This document shows positions 23,222 to 31,461 of a stretch of 41,242 bases of DNA, piece after piece (the first letter of the stretch is position 1; each line of letters opens with the position of its first letter). The notes under the pieces were generated by a model. That model saw only the letters and a program-made list of their open reading frames with translations, was not told the origin of the DNA and did not search any database. A program made the translations under genes and the position numbers. This DNA is from Rubrobacteraceae bacterium (GTDB lineage: Bacteria > Actinomycetota > Rubrobacteria > Rubrobacterales > Rubrobacteraceae): contig JAIMBO010000012.1 in the NCBI GenBank assembly GCA_023511405.1, positions 1 to 41,242 on the forward strand, given 5' to 3'.

Positions 23222-24910
23222 TCAGTGTCGTTCGGTCGTGGCCTCGAGCGAGCGGATACGGTTTATCGCCGCGGCTATCTCCTGCGGGCGGGGGAGGCTC
23301 ATCTGGCCGGGGTGGCCGCGGAAGCCGCCCAGGGAATCGAGTCCTCCGGTCTCAAGGCCCGTGATCGCCGCCTCGACGACCTCCCTTACCGCCCGGCTCT
23401 TGCCGGAGGAGGCGAACTCTCCGATGATGCGCGCTATGGCCTCGGTCTGGCCGGGCTCGGCGAGCTGCTCGACGTAGGAGAGGTCGACCCGCTCGCGGCC
23501 GAGCTCGATGGTGGAGAGCCCTTTGCCGCGCGCCGTCTCGCGGCGGCCGCGCCTGAGGTCTATGGAGGTGGCCCGGACGCGCCTGTCTTTCGGGAGCGAG
23601 ACGTGTCCGTCGCCCTCGATCTTCACCGGGAAGCGTTCGGTCACCTCGCGCGCCCGGTCGGTCGCGTCGTGGGGGTGGTAATCCTCCATCAGGATCACGC
23701 GGTCGGCCACGTCGAGGTACGCCCCGACGCCGCCTATGACCACGACCGTCGAGACGCCCAGGGTGTTGTACAGCGGGCGCGCCAGGTCGACGAAGGGGGT
23801 TATTGGCTCCTTGCGCACCAGCTCGCGCATCCTCTCGTCCCGGATCATGAAGTTCGTCGCGCTGGTGTCCTCATCGACCAGAAGCAGCGAGGTTCCCACC
23901 TCGAGCGCCTCGGCGATGTTCGCCGCCTGGGAGGTCGAGCCGGAGGCGTTCGGCGTGGAGAAGTTCTCGGTGGTGCGCCCGCCGGGCAGCTCGCCGATGG
24001 TCCCGGAGATGTCCACCCCGGCGACGCTGCGGCCGTCTTCGGCCCGGATCTTCACCGCGTCCTCGCGGGTGACCACGAGCTCTCTCCCGTCACCGGGGAC
24101 GTGGTCGTAGACGCCCCAGGAGAGAGCCTCGAGCAGCGTGCTCTTGCCGTGGAAACCCCCGCCCGCGATGAGCGTGACCCCCTCCGGGATGCCCATCCCG
24201 GTGATCTCGCCGCGGTTGGGGAGCTCGACGGTCACCCTGAGCTCCTCCGGGCTTTCGAAGGGGACGGCGCCGCCGGTGAGCGGCCTGTCGCTCGCCCCGC
24301 TCTCCCGCGGCAGTACGGCCCCGTCGGCGACGAAAGCTACGAGCCCGAGGGAGGGGAGCATGCCGCGCAGGCGCTCGGCGTCCTCTATCGTCTCGACGTG
24401 GAAGCGGGCCGCCTCCTCGTCCACCCCGGCCGGGACGAGCGAGGCTCCCACCACCTTGGGGAGCTCGTCGAGCAGGACCGCCCGGGCGGCGCGGGCGTCG
24501 ACGGTGCGCCCGCGCGCGGGCAGGCCCACCGCCATGCGCGCCTCCACGTAGTCTCTGTGCACGACCATCGAGGTGCGCGGCAGCACCACCTGCGAGGGGC
24601 GCTGTATCTCGACCCGGCCGCTACCGCCCGAGCCGCGGTTCCCGCGCACGATCTTGCGGATGGCCGCGTCCACCCTGCGCGTCAGGAAGTCCTCCAGGGC
24701 GAATTTGCGCACCGGGTTGGAGAACAGCGCCGGGTCGAAGCGGTTGTCCCGGGTGCGGACGCGGATGAGCGAGGGCGGGGCGAAGGGGTCGCGCTGTACC
24801 CTGTCTATCGTCAGGGTGAACCGCTCGAAGTCGTAGGAGCCCTGCAGGTCCTTGTAGGCCCCGTACCCTCTGCGGTCTATCCGGTCGAGTATGCTCCTAA
24901 GCCGGTTCAT
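23222..24910 (-). CDS. Predicted ABC-class ATPase (uncharacterised family)
   Basis: The 562-residue protein is of the family annotated as predicted ATPase of the ABC class. It has a P-loop AGGGFHGKSTLL near residues 248-260, an ABC-signature-like segment FSTPNASGSTSQAANIAEAL, and Walker B SLLLVDEDTSATNFMIRD. The N-terminal 230 residues are family-specific and basic. There are no membrane segments, so it is not a transporter. The biological role is unknown to me. It is the last gene of an operon after trpS and a small winged-helix gene, which it overlaps by 14 bases. Confidence 0.85.
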   Translation of the reverse strand: MNRLRSILDRIDRRGYGAYKDLQGSYDFERFTLTIDRVQRDPFAPPSLIRVRTRDNRFDPALFSNPVRKFALEDFLTRRVDAAIRKIVRGNRGSGGSGRVEIQRPSQVVLPRTSMVVHRDYVEARMAVGLPARGRTVDARAARAVLLDELPKVVGASLVPAGVDEEAARFHVETIEDAERLRGMLPSLGLVAFVADGAVLPRESGASDRPLTGGAVPFESPEELRVTVELPNRGEITGMGIPEGVTLIAGGGFHGKSTLLEALSWGVYDHVPGDGRELVVTREDAVKIRAEDGRSVAGVDISGTIGELPGGRTTENFSTPNASGSTSQAANIAEALEVGTSLLLVDEDTSATNFMIRDERMRELVRKEPITPFVDLARPLYNTLGVSTVVVIGGVGAYLDVADRVILMEDYHPHDATDRAREVTERFPVKIEGDGHVSLPKDRRVRATSIDLRRGRRETARGKGLSTIELGRERVDLSYVEQLAEPGQTEAIARIIGEFASSGKSRAVREVVEAAITGLETGGLDSLGGFRGHPGQMSLPRPQEIAAAINRIRSLEATTERH

Positions 24911-25127
24911 CTCCTCCTGAGCCTCCCTTGAGCCGGTAGAGCGGCTTGTCCGGACGTCCGCTCTCGAGCCGCTCTATCACGCCTTCTCGCTCCAGGTCGT
25001 CCAGCGTGCGTCGGATCTCACGCTTGTCCTCACCCGTGATCCTGTGCCAGTCGGTCGTCGAGTAGAGCACGCCTTTGGGGATGGCCCGCAGCACCTGCAG
25101 GATCTTGCCCCTGACGTCCCCCGCCAT
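24897..25127 (-). CDS. Small winged-helix protein
   Basis: The 76-residue protein begins MAGDVRGKILQVLRAIPKGV. It has a winged-helix pattern: a helix (GKILQVLRAI), a recognition region (DKREIRRTLDDLEREGVIERL) and a basic wing (GRPDKPLYRLKG). It starts one base inside the trpS stop (TGATG) and overlaps the ATPase gene by 14 bases, so all three are co-translated. It could be a DNA-binding partner of the ATPase (inference). No named family is recognised. Confidence 0.75.
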   Translation of the reverse strand: MAGDVRGKILQVLRAIPKGVLYSTTDWHRITGEDKREIRRTLDDLEREGVIERLESGRPDKPLYRLKGGSGGDEPA

Positions 25128-26122
25128 CAGAGGCCCATCTTCGCCTGCGCGCTCGCGAGGATCGGACGGGAGACCTCCCGGGCCTTCTCCGCCCCGCGCT
25201 CGAGCAACTCGTCGAGCCCGCGCGGATCGTCGAGCAGCGCGAGCGCCCTCTCGCGCACCGGGGAGAGGACCTCGACGATGGCCTCGGCGAGATCCTGCTT
25301 GAACTGGCCGTAGCCCCTGCCCCGGTATTCCTCCTCGATCTCCTCGACCGGGCGGCCGGTCGTGGCCGAGTAGATGTCGAGGAGGTTGGTTATTGCTGGC
25401 TTCTCGGGGGACGCTTTGATCTCGGTGCCCGAGTCGGTGACGGCGCGGCGGACCTTGCGCCGGATCGCATCCGGCTCGTCCAGGATGGAGATGTAGCTCC
25501 CCGGCCGCGGGGAGCTCTTGCTCATCTTCTCGGTCGGATCATCGAGCGCCATCACCCGCGCCCCGCTCTTCATGATCATCGGCTCCGGCACGACGAAGGT
25601 CTCGCCGTAGAGGTGGTTGAACCTGCGGGCGAGCGTGCGGGTGAGCTCGAGGTGCTGCCTCTGGTCGTCGCCGACCGGCACCAGCTGGGCGTTGTAGAGC
25701 AGGATGTCCGCGGCCATGAGCACCGGGTAATCGAAGAGGCCCGCGCTCGCGCTCTCTGTCCCTTCTTTCCTGGTCTTGTCCTTGAACTGGGTCATCCGCG
25801 AGAGCTCCCCGAAGCGCGCGATGCCGTTCAGCAGCCAGCACAGCTCGGCGTGCGCCGGGACCCTGCTCTGCCGGAAGATGACGCACCGCTCGGGGTCGAG
25901 CCCGGCCGCCAGGTATATCGCGGCGACCTCCCGGATCTTCCTCCTGAGCTCCTTGGGGTCCTGCGGCACGGTGAGCGCGTGCAGATCGACGATGCAGAAG
26001 TAGTTCTCGTAGTCGTCCTGGATGGCGACCCAGTTCTTGAGCGCCCCCAGGTAGTTGCCGATGTGGAGGTTCCCGCTCGGTTGTATCCCGCTGAAGACCC
26101 GCGCTCTCCGTTCCCGCTCCAT
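25127..26122 (-). CDS. trpS: Tryptophan-tRNA ligase
   Basis: The class I aminoacyl-tRNA synthetase of 331 residues charges tRNA-Trp using ATP. It shows FSGIQPSGNLHIGNYLGAL (HIGH motif at about 20-23), DLHALTVPQD, the Trp-site region LMAADILLYNAQLVPVGDDQ, and the KMSKS loop in DPTEKMSKSSPRPG. The length matches bacterial TrpRS. ATG at 26122 follows TGGAGAG; a TTG seven codons upstream is an alternative. A 200-base leader with a candidate promoter and a GC-rich hairpin (26167-26193) lies upstream. It heads an operon with the winged-helix and ABC-class ATPase genes. Confidence 0.96.
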   Translation of the reverse strand: MERERRARVFSGIQPSGNLHIGNYLGALKNWVAIQDDYENYFCIVDLHALTVPQDPKELRRKIREVAAIYLAAGLDPERCVIFRQSRVPAHAELCWLLNGIARFGELSRMTQFKDKTRKEGTESASAGLFDYPVLMAADILLYNAQLVPVGDDQRQHLELTRTLARRFNHLYGETFVVPEPMIMKSGARVMALDDPTEKMSKSSPRPGSYISILDEPDAIRRKVRRAVTDSGTEIKASPEKPAITNLLDIYSATTGRPVEEIEEEYRGRGYGQFKQDLAEAIVEVLSPVRERALALLDDPRGLDELLERGAEKAREVSRPILASAQAKMGL

Positions 26123-26332
26123 CTTCTCTCCAGAGTGCTCCAAGTGTTCTGTTCTACGGATTTACCGGGAGCGCCGTGGACGTGCGCGCTCCCTCTTCGA
26201 TGAGGCTTCTTCCTTCGGAGGTGTGGGATGACCGGCCGCTAGCGCGGCCACCGGCGCGGGTGCCTCTCGTCTTTCGACGGGGTCGGATCCAAAACGTCCT
26301 CCTCGGAACTCTCGCGGAGCGTGCAGCACACG

Positions 26333-26361
26333 AGTATAACTTCGGCCGGCCTCAGCGTCAT
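26333..26361 (-). promoter_or_regulatory. Candidate trpS promoter
   Basis: On the minus strand ATGACG (26361-26356) and TATACT (26338-26333) are spaced 17 bases apart, in the only AT-containing part of the gap. Transcription would start near 26326 and give a leader of about 200 bases with one strong stem (GGGAGCGC/GCGCTCCC, 26167-26193). I see no T-box sequence in it. Confidence 0.4.
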
Positions 26362-26792
26362 CCCTGCCCGGGCGTGTCTCCGCCCCTCAGGCTCATGAAG
26401 ACCCCGCGCGCCTCGGCGATCAGAGCCCCGTCCTCCGCCCGCCGGATCTCGCCGCGCGAGACGATCCTGCGCCCCCGGCTGCTCTCGACCCACCCCCTGA
26501 CCTCCACCGTCTCGCCGGGCTCGAGCGGCCGGCGGAAGGTGGTCTCCATCTTCGCCGTCACCGCACCCTCCCGCTCGTTGTAGACGGCCTGCGCCAGCAC
26601 CTCGTCCAGAAGCGTCGCCACGATCCCGCCGTGCACCATGTTCGGATAGCCCGAGTGCGGCCTCTGCGGGGTGAAGAGTGCCCGCGCCACCCCTCCTTCC
26701 TCGAACTCTATATCCAGGTGCAGCCCGATGGGGTTCTCGGCCCCGCACCCGAAGCAGTACGCTGGAGAATAGGTCCTGTACTCTTGCGCCAC
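26358..26792 (-). CDS. PaaI-family hotdog thioesterase
   Basis: The 144-residue hotdog-fold acyl-CoA thioesterase contains an N-terminal YCFGCGAENPIGLHL segment, a catalytic-loop region MVHGGIVATLLDEVLAQAVY and a C-terminal strand VSRGEIRRAEDGALIAEARG. Such proteins hydrolyse aryl- or acyl-CoA thioesters in the cytoplasm; the actual acyl group is not readable. The GTG at 26792 follows AAGGTG. It stands apart from the IclR gene upstream (87 bases) and ends at the trpS promoter. Confidence 0.88.
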   Translation of the reverse strand: MAQEYRTYSPAYCFGCGAENPIGLHLDIEFEEGGVARALFTPQRPHSGYPNMVHGGIVATLLDEVLAQAVYNEREGAVTAKMETTFRRPLEPGETVEVRGWVESSRGRRIVSRGEIRRAEDGALIAEARGVFMSLRGGDTPGQG

Positions 26793-26879
26793 CGATACAC
26801 CTTCTCTTCGAAAAAGCTTCTTCTCCTCGAAAACCAGCCCGTCCGGATATACCAGAAACCACCCCGGCCTGCAGGAGGC

Positions 26880-27596
26880 CTACCCCCCGAGCGACGCCGC
26901 GATCTCCCGCGCCGCCGCAACCACCGACCCCGCGAGCCGCTCCCCGGGCCGCTCCCCGAGCCGCGAGAGCGGGCCGCTCGCGCACACCGCCGCGAGCAGC
27001 CTGCCCCCCTCCCCGAAGACCGGCGCGCTCACGCTCCCCACCCCCTCCTCCCGCTCGGCCGTGCTCTCCGCCCACCCGCGCTCCCGAACCTCCGCGAGCT
27101 CGCCGGCCTCTCTATACCTCTCTCCGTCCTCCGACCACGCGAGCAGCACCTTCCCCGCCGAGCCCCGCCCGAGCGGCAAAACCGCCCCCACCGGCACCGC
27201 ATCCTTCAGCCCGCTCTCCCGCTCGGCCGCCGCCACGCACACCCGGTGGTCCCCCTCCCGCACGTAGAGCTGCGTGCTCTCCCCCGTCTCGTCCCGCAGC
27301 CTCGCGAGCACCGGCCCCGCCGCCTCGACCAGCCCGACGCTCCCCACCGCCCGGCTCCCCCACCCGAGGAGCCGCATCCCCAAAGCGTACCGCCCCTCCT
27401 CGCGTACCACCAGATGGTGCGCCTCCAGCGCCGAGAGCAGCCGGTACGCCGTCGGTCGCGGCAGACCCGTCCCCCCGACCACCCCGGCGAGGCTCGCCGG
27501 ACCCTCCTCCGAAAGGAAGCTCAGGATCGCCACCACCCGGTCCAGAACCCCGACCCCGCTCTTGCTTTCTCCAACCACCTTCTCTAAACTGTCCAT
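26880..27596 (-). CDS. IclR-family regulator next to leuCD (NdgR/LtbR-like)
   Basis: The 238-residue protein has an N-terminal winged helix (GVLDRVVAILSFLSEEGPAS, then GLPRPTAYRLLSALEAHHLV) and the C-terminal IclR effector domain with PVGAVLPLGRGSAGKVLLAW and GWAESTAEREEGVGSVSAPV. In Streptomyces and Corynebacterium an IclR-type regulator (NdgR, LtbR) lies divergent from leuCD and controls it, and this arrangement matches apart from one extra methyltransferase gene. The ATG at 27596 has no ribosome site, and the short gap suggests a leaderless or near-leaderless transcript. A palindrome lies in the gap. Confidence 0.9.
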   Translation of the reverse strand: MDSLEKVVGESKSGVGVLDRVVAILSFLSEEGPASLAGVVGGTGLPRPTAYRLLSALEAHHLVVREEGRYALGMRLLGWGSRAVGSVGLVEAAGPVLARLRDETGESTQLYVREGDHRVCVAAAERESGLKDAVPVGAVLPLGRGSAGKVLLAWSEDGERYREAGELAEVRERGWAESTAEREEGVGSVSAPVFGEGGRLLAAVCASGPLSRLGERPGERLAGSVVAAAREIAASLGG

Positions 27597-27611
27597 GTGA
27601 TGAACAGGCTA

Positions 27612-27626
27612 TCTCATTATGTGAGA
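27612..27626. promoter_or_regulatory. Candidate IclR-type operator
   Basis: TCTCA-TTATG-TGAGA at 27612-27626 is a perfect 5-bp inverted repeat with a 5-base spacer, the only AT-containing stretch in the 49-base gap between the regulator and the methyltransferase-leuCD operon. Position and symmetry suit an operator for the IclR protein. Binding is inferred. Confidence 0.5.
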
Positions 27627-27645
27627 CGGATCAAGAGGGCCGGCG

Positions 27646-28431
27646 GTGGCGCTTGAGTGGGACGCGGCCTCCTACGAGGCGCTGGCGGACCCGATGACGC
27701 GCTGGGGGGAGGAGTTTCTCGGGGGGCTCGAGTTGCGGGGGGACGAGGTGGTCGTGGACGCCGGGTGCGGGACCGGGCGTGTCACGGAGCTTCTTCTGGG
27801 GCGGCTGCCGGAGGGGCGGGTGGTCGCGGTAGACGCCTCGCGGGAGATGGTCGAGGCTGCGGGGAGGCGCTTTGCTGGGGAGGGGAGGGTGCGGGTTCTG
27901 CGGCAGGATCTGCTGGAGCTGGATATCGGGGAGGAGGCGGACGTCATCTTCTCGACGGCGACCTTTCACTGGATCCCGGACCACGCCAGGCTCTTCCGCG
28001 CCCTCGCGCGCAATTTGAAGCCCGGCGGGACGCTCGCCGCGCAGTGCGGCGGGGCGGGCAACATCTCGCGGGTCGGGAGGGCGCTGCGGGGGGTCATGGA
28101 GGAGGAGCCGTTCCGGGGGTACTTCGAAGGCTGGGAGGACACCAAGCACTACCCGGCCCCGGAGGAAGAGCGGGCGTTGCTCCAAGAGAGCGGGTTCGTG
28201 GAGGTCGAGGCCCGGCTCCTGGAGAAGCCGACGCCTTTTGCGGGCGAGGAGGCGCTCGCGCGGTATCTGGAGGCGGTCATCCTGCGCGCCCACCTGATGC
28301 GGCTACCCCGCGGGATGCGCCTTCCCTTCGCGCAGGCCGTGGCGGGGAGGATGGCCAAAGAAGAGGGGCTCGAGATCGACTACGTTCGCCTCAACGTGCT
28401 GGCGAGGAAGGAGGAGGCAGATGATGAGTAG
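27646..28431 (+). CDS. Class I SAM methyltransferase, trans-aconitate methyltransferase-like
   Basis: The 261-residue methyltransferase has SAM motif [18 protein letters not shown], the acidic ribose contact [14 protein letters not shown], and a Tam-like segment [20 protein letters not shown] (motif IV). The layout resembles bacterial Tam and yeast Tmt1, which methylate trans-aconitate, and Tmt1 also methylates isopropylmalate. It starts at GTG 27646 after AGAGGG and overlaps leuC by 11 bases, so it is made together with the isopropylmalate isomerase. That context supports a substrate in the isopropylmalate/aconitate group (inference). A biotin- or quinone-type methyltransferase is the alternative. 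Confidence 0.85.
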   Translation: MALEWDAASYEALADPMTRWGEEFLGGLELRGDEVVVDAGCGTGRVTELLLGRLPEGRVVAVDASREMVEAAGRRFAGEGRVRVLRQDLLELDIGEEADVIFSTATFHWIPDHARLFRALARNLKPGGTLAAQCGGAGNISRVGRALRGVMEEEPFRGYFEGWEDTKHYPAPEEERALLQESGFVEVEARLLEKPTPFAGEEALARYLEAVILRAHLMRLPRGMRLPFAQAVAGRMAKEEGLEIDYVRLNVLARKEEADDE

Positions 28432-29824
28432 GCCGAAGACGCTCGCGGAGAAAGTCTGGGAGCGGCACGTGGTGAGGAGCGGCGAGGGGGAGCCCGACCT
28501 GCTGTACGTGGATCTTCATCTCGTGCACGAGGTCACGAGCCCGCAGGCCTTCGAGGCCCTGAGGCTCGCCGGGCGGAAGGTCAGGAGGCCTGACCTCACG
28601 CTCGCCACGATGGACCACAACGTCCCGACCGAGGGTCTGGGGCTCCCGGTCAAAGACAGGATCTCCGCCAAGCAGATGGAGGCGCTCGAGAAGAACTGCC
28701 GGGACTTCGGGATAGAGCTCGAGGCTTGGGGCACCCCGAAACAGGGGATAGTGCACATGATCGGGCCGGAGATGGGCCTCACCCAGCCCGGGATGGTCAT
28801 CGTCTGCGGCGACTCGCACACCGCCACCCACGGCGCCTTCGGGGCGCTGGCCTTCGGGATCGGCACGAGCGAGGTCGAGCACGTCCTGGCCACCCAGACG
28901 CTGCCGCAGCGCCGGCCGAAGATGATGGCGGTAACGGTCGAGGGAGAGCTTCCGGCGGACGTGACCGCCAAGGACCTCATGCTCGGCATCCTCAACAGGA
29001 TCGGGACCGGCGGCGGGGTCGGGCACATCATCGAGTACCGCGGCGAGGCGGTCCGCTCGCTCTCGATGGAGGGCCGGATGACCGTGTGCAACATGTCCAT
29101 CGAGGGCGGGGCGCGTGCCGGCATGATCGCCCCGGACGAGAAGACCTTTGAGTACCTGGAGGGCCGCGAGTACGCGCCGAAGGGCGAGGCCTGGGAGGAG
29201 GCCGTCGAGTACTGGAAGACCCTGCCGACAGACGAGGGGGCGACCTTCGACAAGGAGGTCGTCATCGACGCCGCCGAGCTCCGGCCCTACGTCTCCTGGG
29301 GCACGACCCCCGCGCAGACCGTCCCGCTCGACGGGGTCGTCCCCGAGCCCGAGAACGAAGCCCACGAGCGGGCCTTGAAGTACATGGGCCTGAAACCGGG
29401 TACGCCCATGCGCGAGATCGAGGTCGACACCGTCTTCATCGGGTCGTGCACCAACGCCCGGATAGAGGACCTGCGCGCCGCCGCCCGCGTCCTCGAAGGA
29501 CACAAGGTCAAGGAAGGCATCCGGGCGATGGTCGTCCCCGGCTCGATGCGCGTCAAGAAGCAGGCCGAGGAGGAGGGGCTCGACGAGATCTTCAAGCAGG
29601 CCGGCTTCGAGTGGCGGGCCGCCGGGTGCTCGATGTGCCTCGGGATGAACCCGGACAAGCTCTCCCCCGGCGAGCGTTGCGCCTCGACCTCCAACCGCAA
29701 CTTCGAGGGGAGGCAGGGCAAGGGCGGCCGGACGCACCTGGTGAGCCCGGTCGTCGCGGCGGCCACGGCGGTGATGGGGCGCTTCGCCTCCCCGAGCGAG
29801 CTCGGCGTACTGGAAGGAGTGTGA
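28421..29824 (+). CDS. leuC: 3-isopropylmalate dehydratase large subunit
   Basis: The 467-residue aconitase-family protein, with LeuD, isomerises 2- to 3-isopropylmalate in leucine synthesis. The three Cys ligands of the 4Fe-4S cluster are visible: Cys near 343 in [16 protein letters not shown], and Cys near 403 and 406 in [13 protein letters not shown]. Other marks are [20 protein letters not shown] and [15 protein letters not shown]. The ATG at 28421 follows GGAGG and lies inside the end of the methyltransferase gene; the stop overlaps leuD (TGATG). Length is normal. Confidence 0.97.
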   Translation: MMSRPKTLAEKVWERHVVRSGEGEPDLLYVDLHLVHEVTSPQAFEALRLAGRKVRRPDLTLATMDHNVPTEGLGLPVKDRISAKQMEALEKNCRDFGIELEAWGTPKQGIVHMIGPEMGLTQPGMVIVCGDSHTATHGAFGALAFGIGTSEVEHVLATQTLPQRRPKMMAVTVEGELPADVTAKDLMLGILNRIGTGGGVGHIIEYRGEAVRSLSMEGRMTVCNMSIEGGARAGMIAPDEKTFEYLEGREYAPKGEAWEEAVEYWKTLPTDEGATFDKEVVIDAAELRPYVSWGTTPAQTVPLDGVVPEPENEAHERALKYMGLKPGTPMREIEVDTVFIGSCTNARIEDLRAAARVLEGHKVKEGIRAMVVPGSMRVKKQAEEEGLDEIFKQAGFEWRAAGCSMCLGMNPDKLSPGERCASTSNRNFEGRQGKGGRTHLVSPVVAAATAVMGRFASPSELGVLEGV

Positions 29825-30414
29825 TGATGGATCCGGTGAAGAAGGTCGAGGGCAAGGCGCTCCCTTTGGGCTACTCCGACGTGGATACCGACCAGATCGT
29901 ACCCTCCGACGCCTTGAAGCGCATCGAGCGCACCGGCTTCGGCAGGTTCCTCTTCTCCGAGTGGCGTGAGAACCCCGACTTCGTCCTCAACAAACCCGAG
30001 CACGAAGGAGCGGTCGTCCTCATCGCCGGGGAGAACTTCGGGTGCGGCTCGAGCCGCGAGCACGCCGTCTGGGCCATAAAGGACTACGGCTTCGGGGCCG
30101 TCATCGCACCCTCCTTCGCCGACATCTTCAAGAACAACTGCACCAAGAACGGCCTCCTCACCATCGAGCTCCCCAAAGAGAAGGTCGAGGCCCTGCTCGA
30201 AGCGGTGAGAGAAGACCCCGAGGCGAAGGTGACCGTCGACCTCGAGAGCCGCACCGTGAAGGGGCCCGGCCTTGAGGAGAGCTTCGAGGTCGACGACTTC
30301 GTCCGCTACCGGCTCTTAAACGGCCTCGACGACGTCGGGCTCACCCTGCAGCACGAGGAGGACATCGAGGCTTACGAGAAGCACCGCCCGGGCTACATGC
30401 CGAGTATCAGGTAG
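29824..30414 (+). CDS. leuD: 3-isopropylmalate dehydratase small subunit
   Basis: The 196-residue swivel-domain partner of LeuC contains YSDVDTDQIVPSDALKRI and the substrate-recognition loop GENFGCGSSREHAVWAIKDYG, followed by NNCTKNGLLTIELP. The ATG at 29824 overlaps the leuC stop; a second ATG one codon on is equally possible. No terminator is visible in the 18 bases before the convergent hydrolase gene. Confidence 0.97.
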   Translation: MMDPVKKVEGKALPLGYSDVDTDQIVPSDALKRIERTGFGRFLFSEWRENPDFVLNKPEHEGAVVLIAGENFGCGSSREHAVWAIKDYGFGAVIAPSFADIFKNNCTKNGLLTIELPKEKVEALLEAVREDPEAKVTVDLESRTVKGPGLEESFEVDDFVRYRLLNGLDDVGLTLQHEEDIEAYEKHRPGYMPSIR

Positions 30415-30432
30415 CTCACGGACCTTGGACTT

Positions 30433-31323
30433 CTACGAGAGGTGGCGCTGGAACCAGTCGAGAGCGGCTCCGGCGGACTCGTCGAACCCCGTGGTATAGG
30501 CGTCGAAGTGTCCCCCGGGCAGGATCACGAGCTTCTTCGGTTCCAGCGCCTGCTCGTAGGCTTCGATCGCGAGGTCGGTAGGCGTCAGGATGTCGTTCTC
30601 GGCGACCGCTATCAGGAGGGGAGTCGGTGAGATCCGCCGGATGTACGCCTCCGGGCTGTAGGCGATAAACTGTTCTATGGACTCCAGGGTAACCCGGTTC
30701 TCCCAGTTTGGAGCCATCTCCTCGTGGGTCCGGGTGAACCACTCGTACGAATCGGCAGTGGGGAGGGCGCAGTTGCGGTCTTCGGCGACCACCGGCACGT
30801 AGTTGATCTCACCGGAGGTGAAGCGCCGCTCGCGGTCCTGCTCCAGGGCCTTGAGTAGGGCGGCCACGTCTTCGTCCACCACTATGCGGTGCAGGTTCTT
30901 CCAGCCGTCTATGAGCGGCACCTGAGCCACGACGCAGCGCACCCGCCGGTCGAGCGCTCCGACCACCAGTACGTGACCGCCGCTGTATGAGGTGCCCCAG
31001 ATGCCGATGCGTTCCCCGTCCACCTCGGGTTGTCGGCGGGCGAAGGTTATGGCGTTCTGGTAGTCTTCGATCTGTTCCCACGGGAAGAGCCGTCCCCTGG
31101 GTTCCCCATCGCTGTCTCCAAAGTAGCGGTAGTCGAAGAGGAGTACGGTGAAACCTGCGCTCGCAAAATGCTCAGCGAAACGCGTCAGGTACATCTCCTT
31201 GACCGCGCTGAACCCGTGCGCCATGACGATCGTGGGTGCTCCTTCGTCGCCGGAATCGTCCGGCGCGTATAGCCACCCCCGGCATGTCAGCCCCCCGCTC
31301 TCGAACTCCACGTTCCTTCGCAC
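30433..31323 (-). CDS. Alpha/beta hydrolase
   Basis: The 296-residue serine hydrolase has the nucleophile elbow GIWGTSYSGGH (Ser), an oxyanion region MAHGFSAVKEMYL, the acid Asp in AVAENDILTPTDLA and the His in LPGGHFDAYTTG. It resembles the dienelactone-hydrolase/S15-like group often found beside oxidoreductases; the substrate is unknown. GTG at 31323 follows AGGAGG directly; longer starts would lie upstream of that site. It is divergent from an LLM-type oxidoreductase across a palindrome-bearing gap, which suggests joint control. Confidence 0.88.
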   Translation of the reverse strand: MRRNVEFESGGLTCRGWLYAPDDSGDEGAPTIVMAHGFSAVKEMYLTRFAEHFASAGFTVLLFDYRYFGDSDGEPRGRLFPWEQIEDYQNAITFARRQPEVDGERIGIWGTSYSGGHVLVVGALDRRVRCVVAQVPLIDGWKNLHRIVVDEDVAALLKALEQDRERRFTSGEINYVPVVAEDRNCALPTADSYEWFTRTHEEMAPNWENRVTLESIEQFIAYSPEAYIRRISPTPLLIAVAENDILTPTDLAIEAYEQALEPKKLVILPGGHFDAYTTGFDESAGAALDWFQRHLS

Positions 31324-31364
31324 CGTACCTCCTTTCCCAAATACAATCAAAATATATCAGAAAT

Positions 31365-31383
31365 AATTCATGCTACATGAATT
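31365..31383. promoter_or_regulatory. 19-bp perfect palindrome in a divergent promoter region
   Basis: AATTCATG-CTA-CATGAATT is an exact 8-bp inverted repeat with a 3-base spacer. It lies midway in the AT-rich 138-base gap between the hydrolase (minus) and the LLM oxidoreductase (plus). A TATAGT hexamer at 31386-31391 directly abuts it on the plus strand. The form is that of a homodimeric repressor site. No regulator gene is adjacent. Confidence 0.5.
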
Positions 31384-31461
31384 TGTATAGTGATTGGTAT
31401 GACTTTTGTCGTAGCTTTGAGGCGGCGATACGATGGGCATGATCTTATGAGAGGAGGGCGG

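Noticed and set aside
23021-24931. 636-residue plus-strand open frame opposite the ABC-class ATPase
   Set aside because: It is antisense to a gene with clear Walker motifs; the translation has no recognisable domain and the typical composition of GC-rich shadows.
26144-26332. T-box riboswitch ahead of trpS
   Set aside because: No match to the conserved T-box sequence and no specifier loop could be recognised; GGCACCCGCGCCGG is only a superficial resemblance.
26239-27075. 278-codon minus-strand frame across the thioesterase and IclR genes
   Set aside because: It is a frame-shifted shadow with Gly/Arg/Ala-rich translation. Only its last 40 codons were kept as a possible leader frame.
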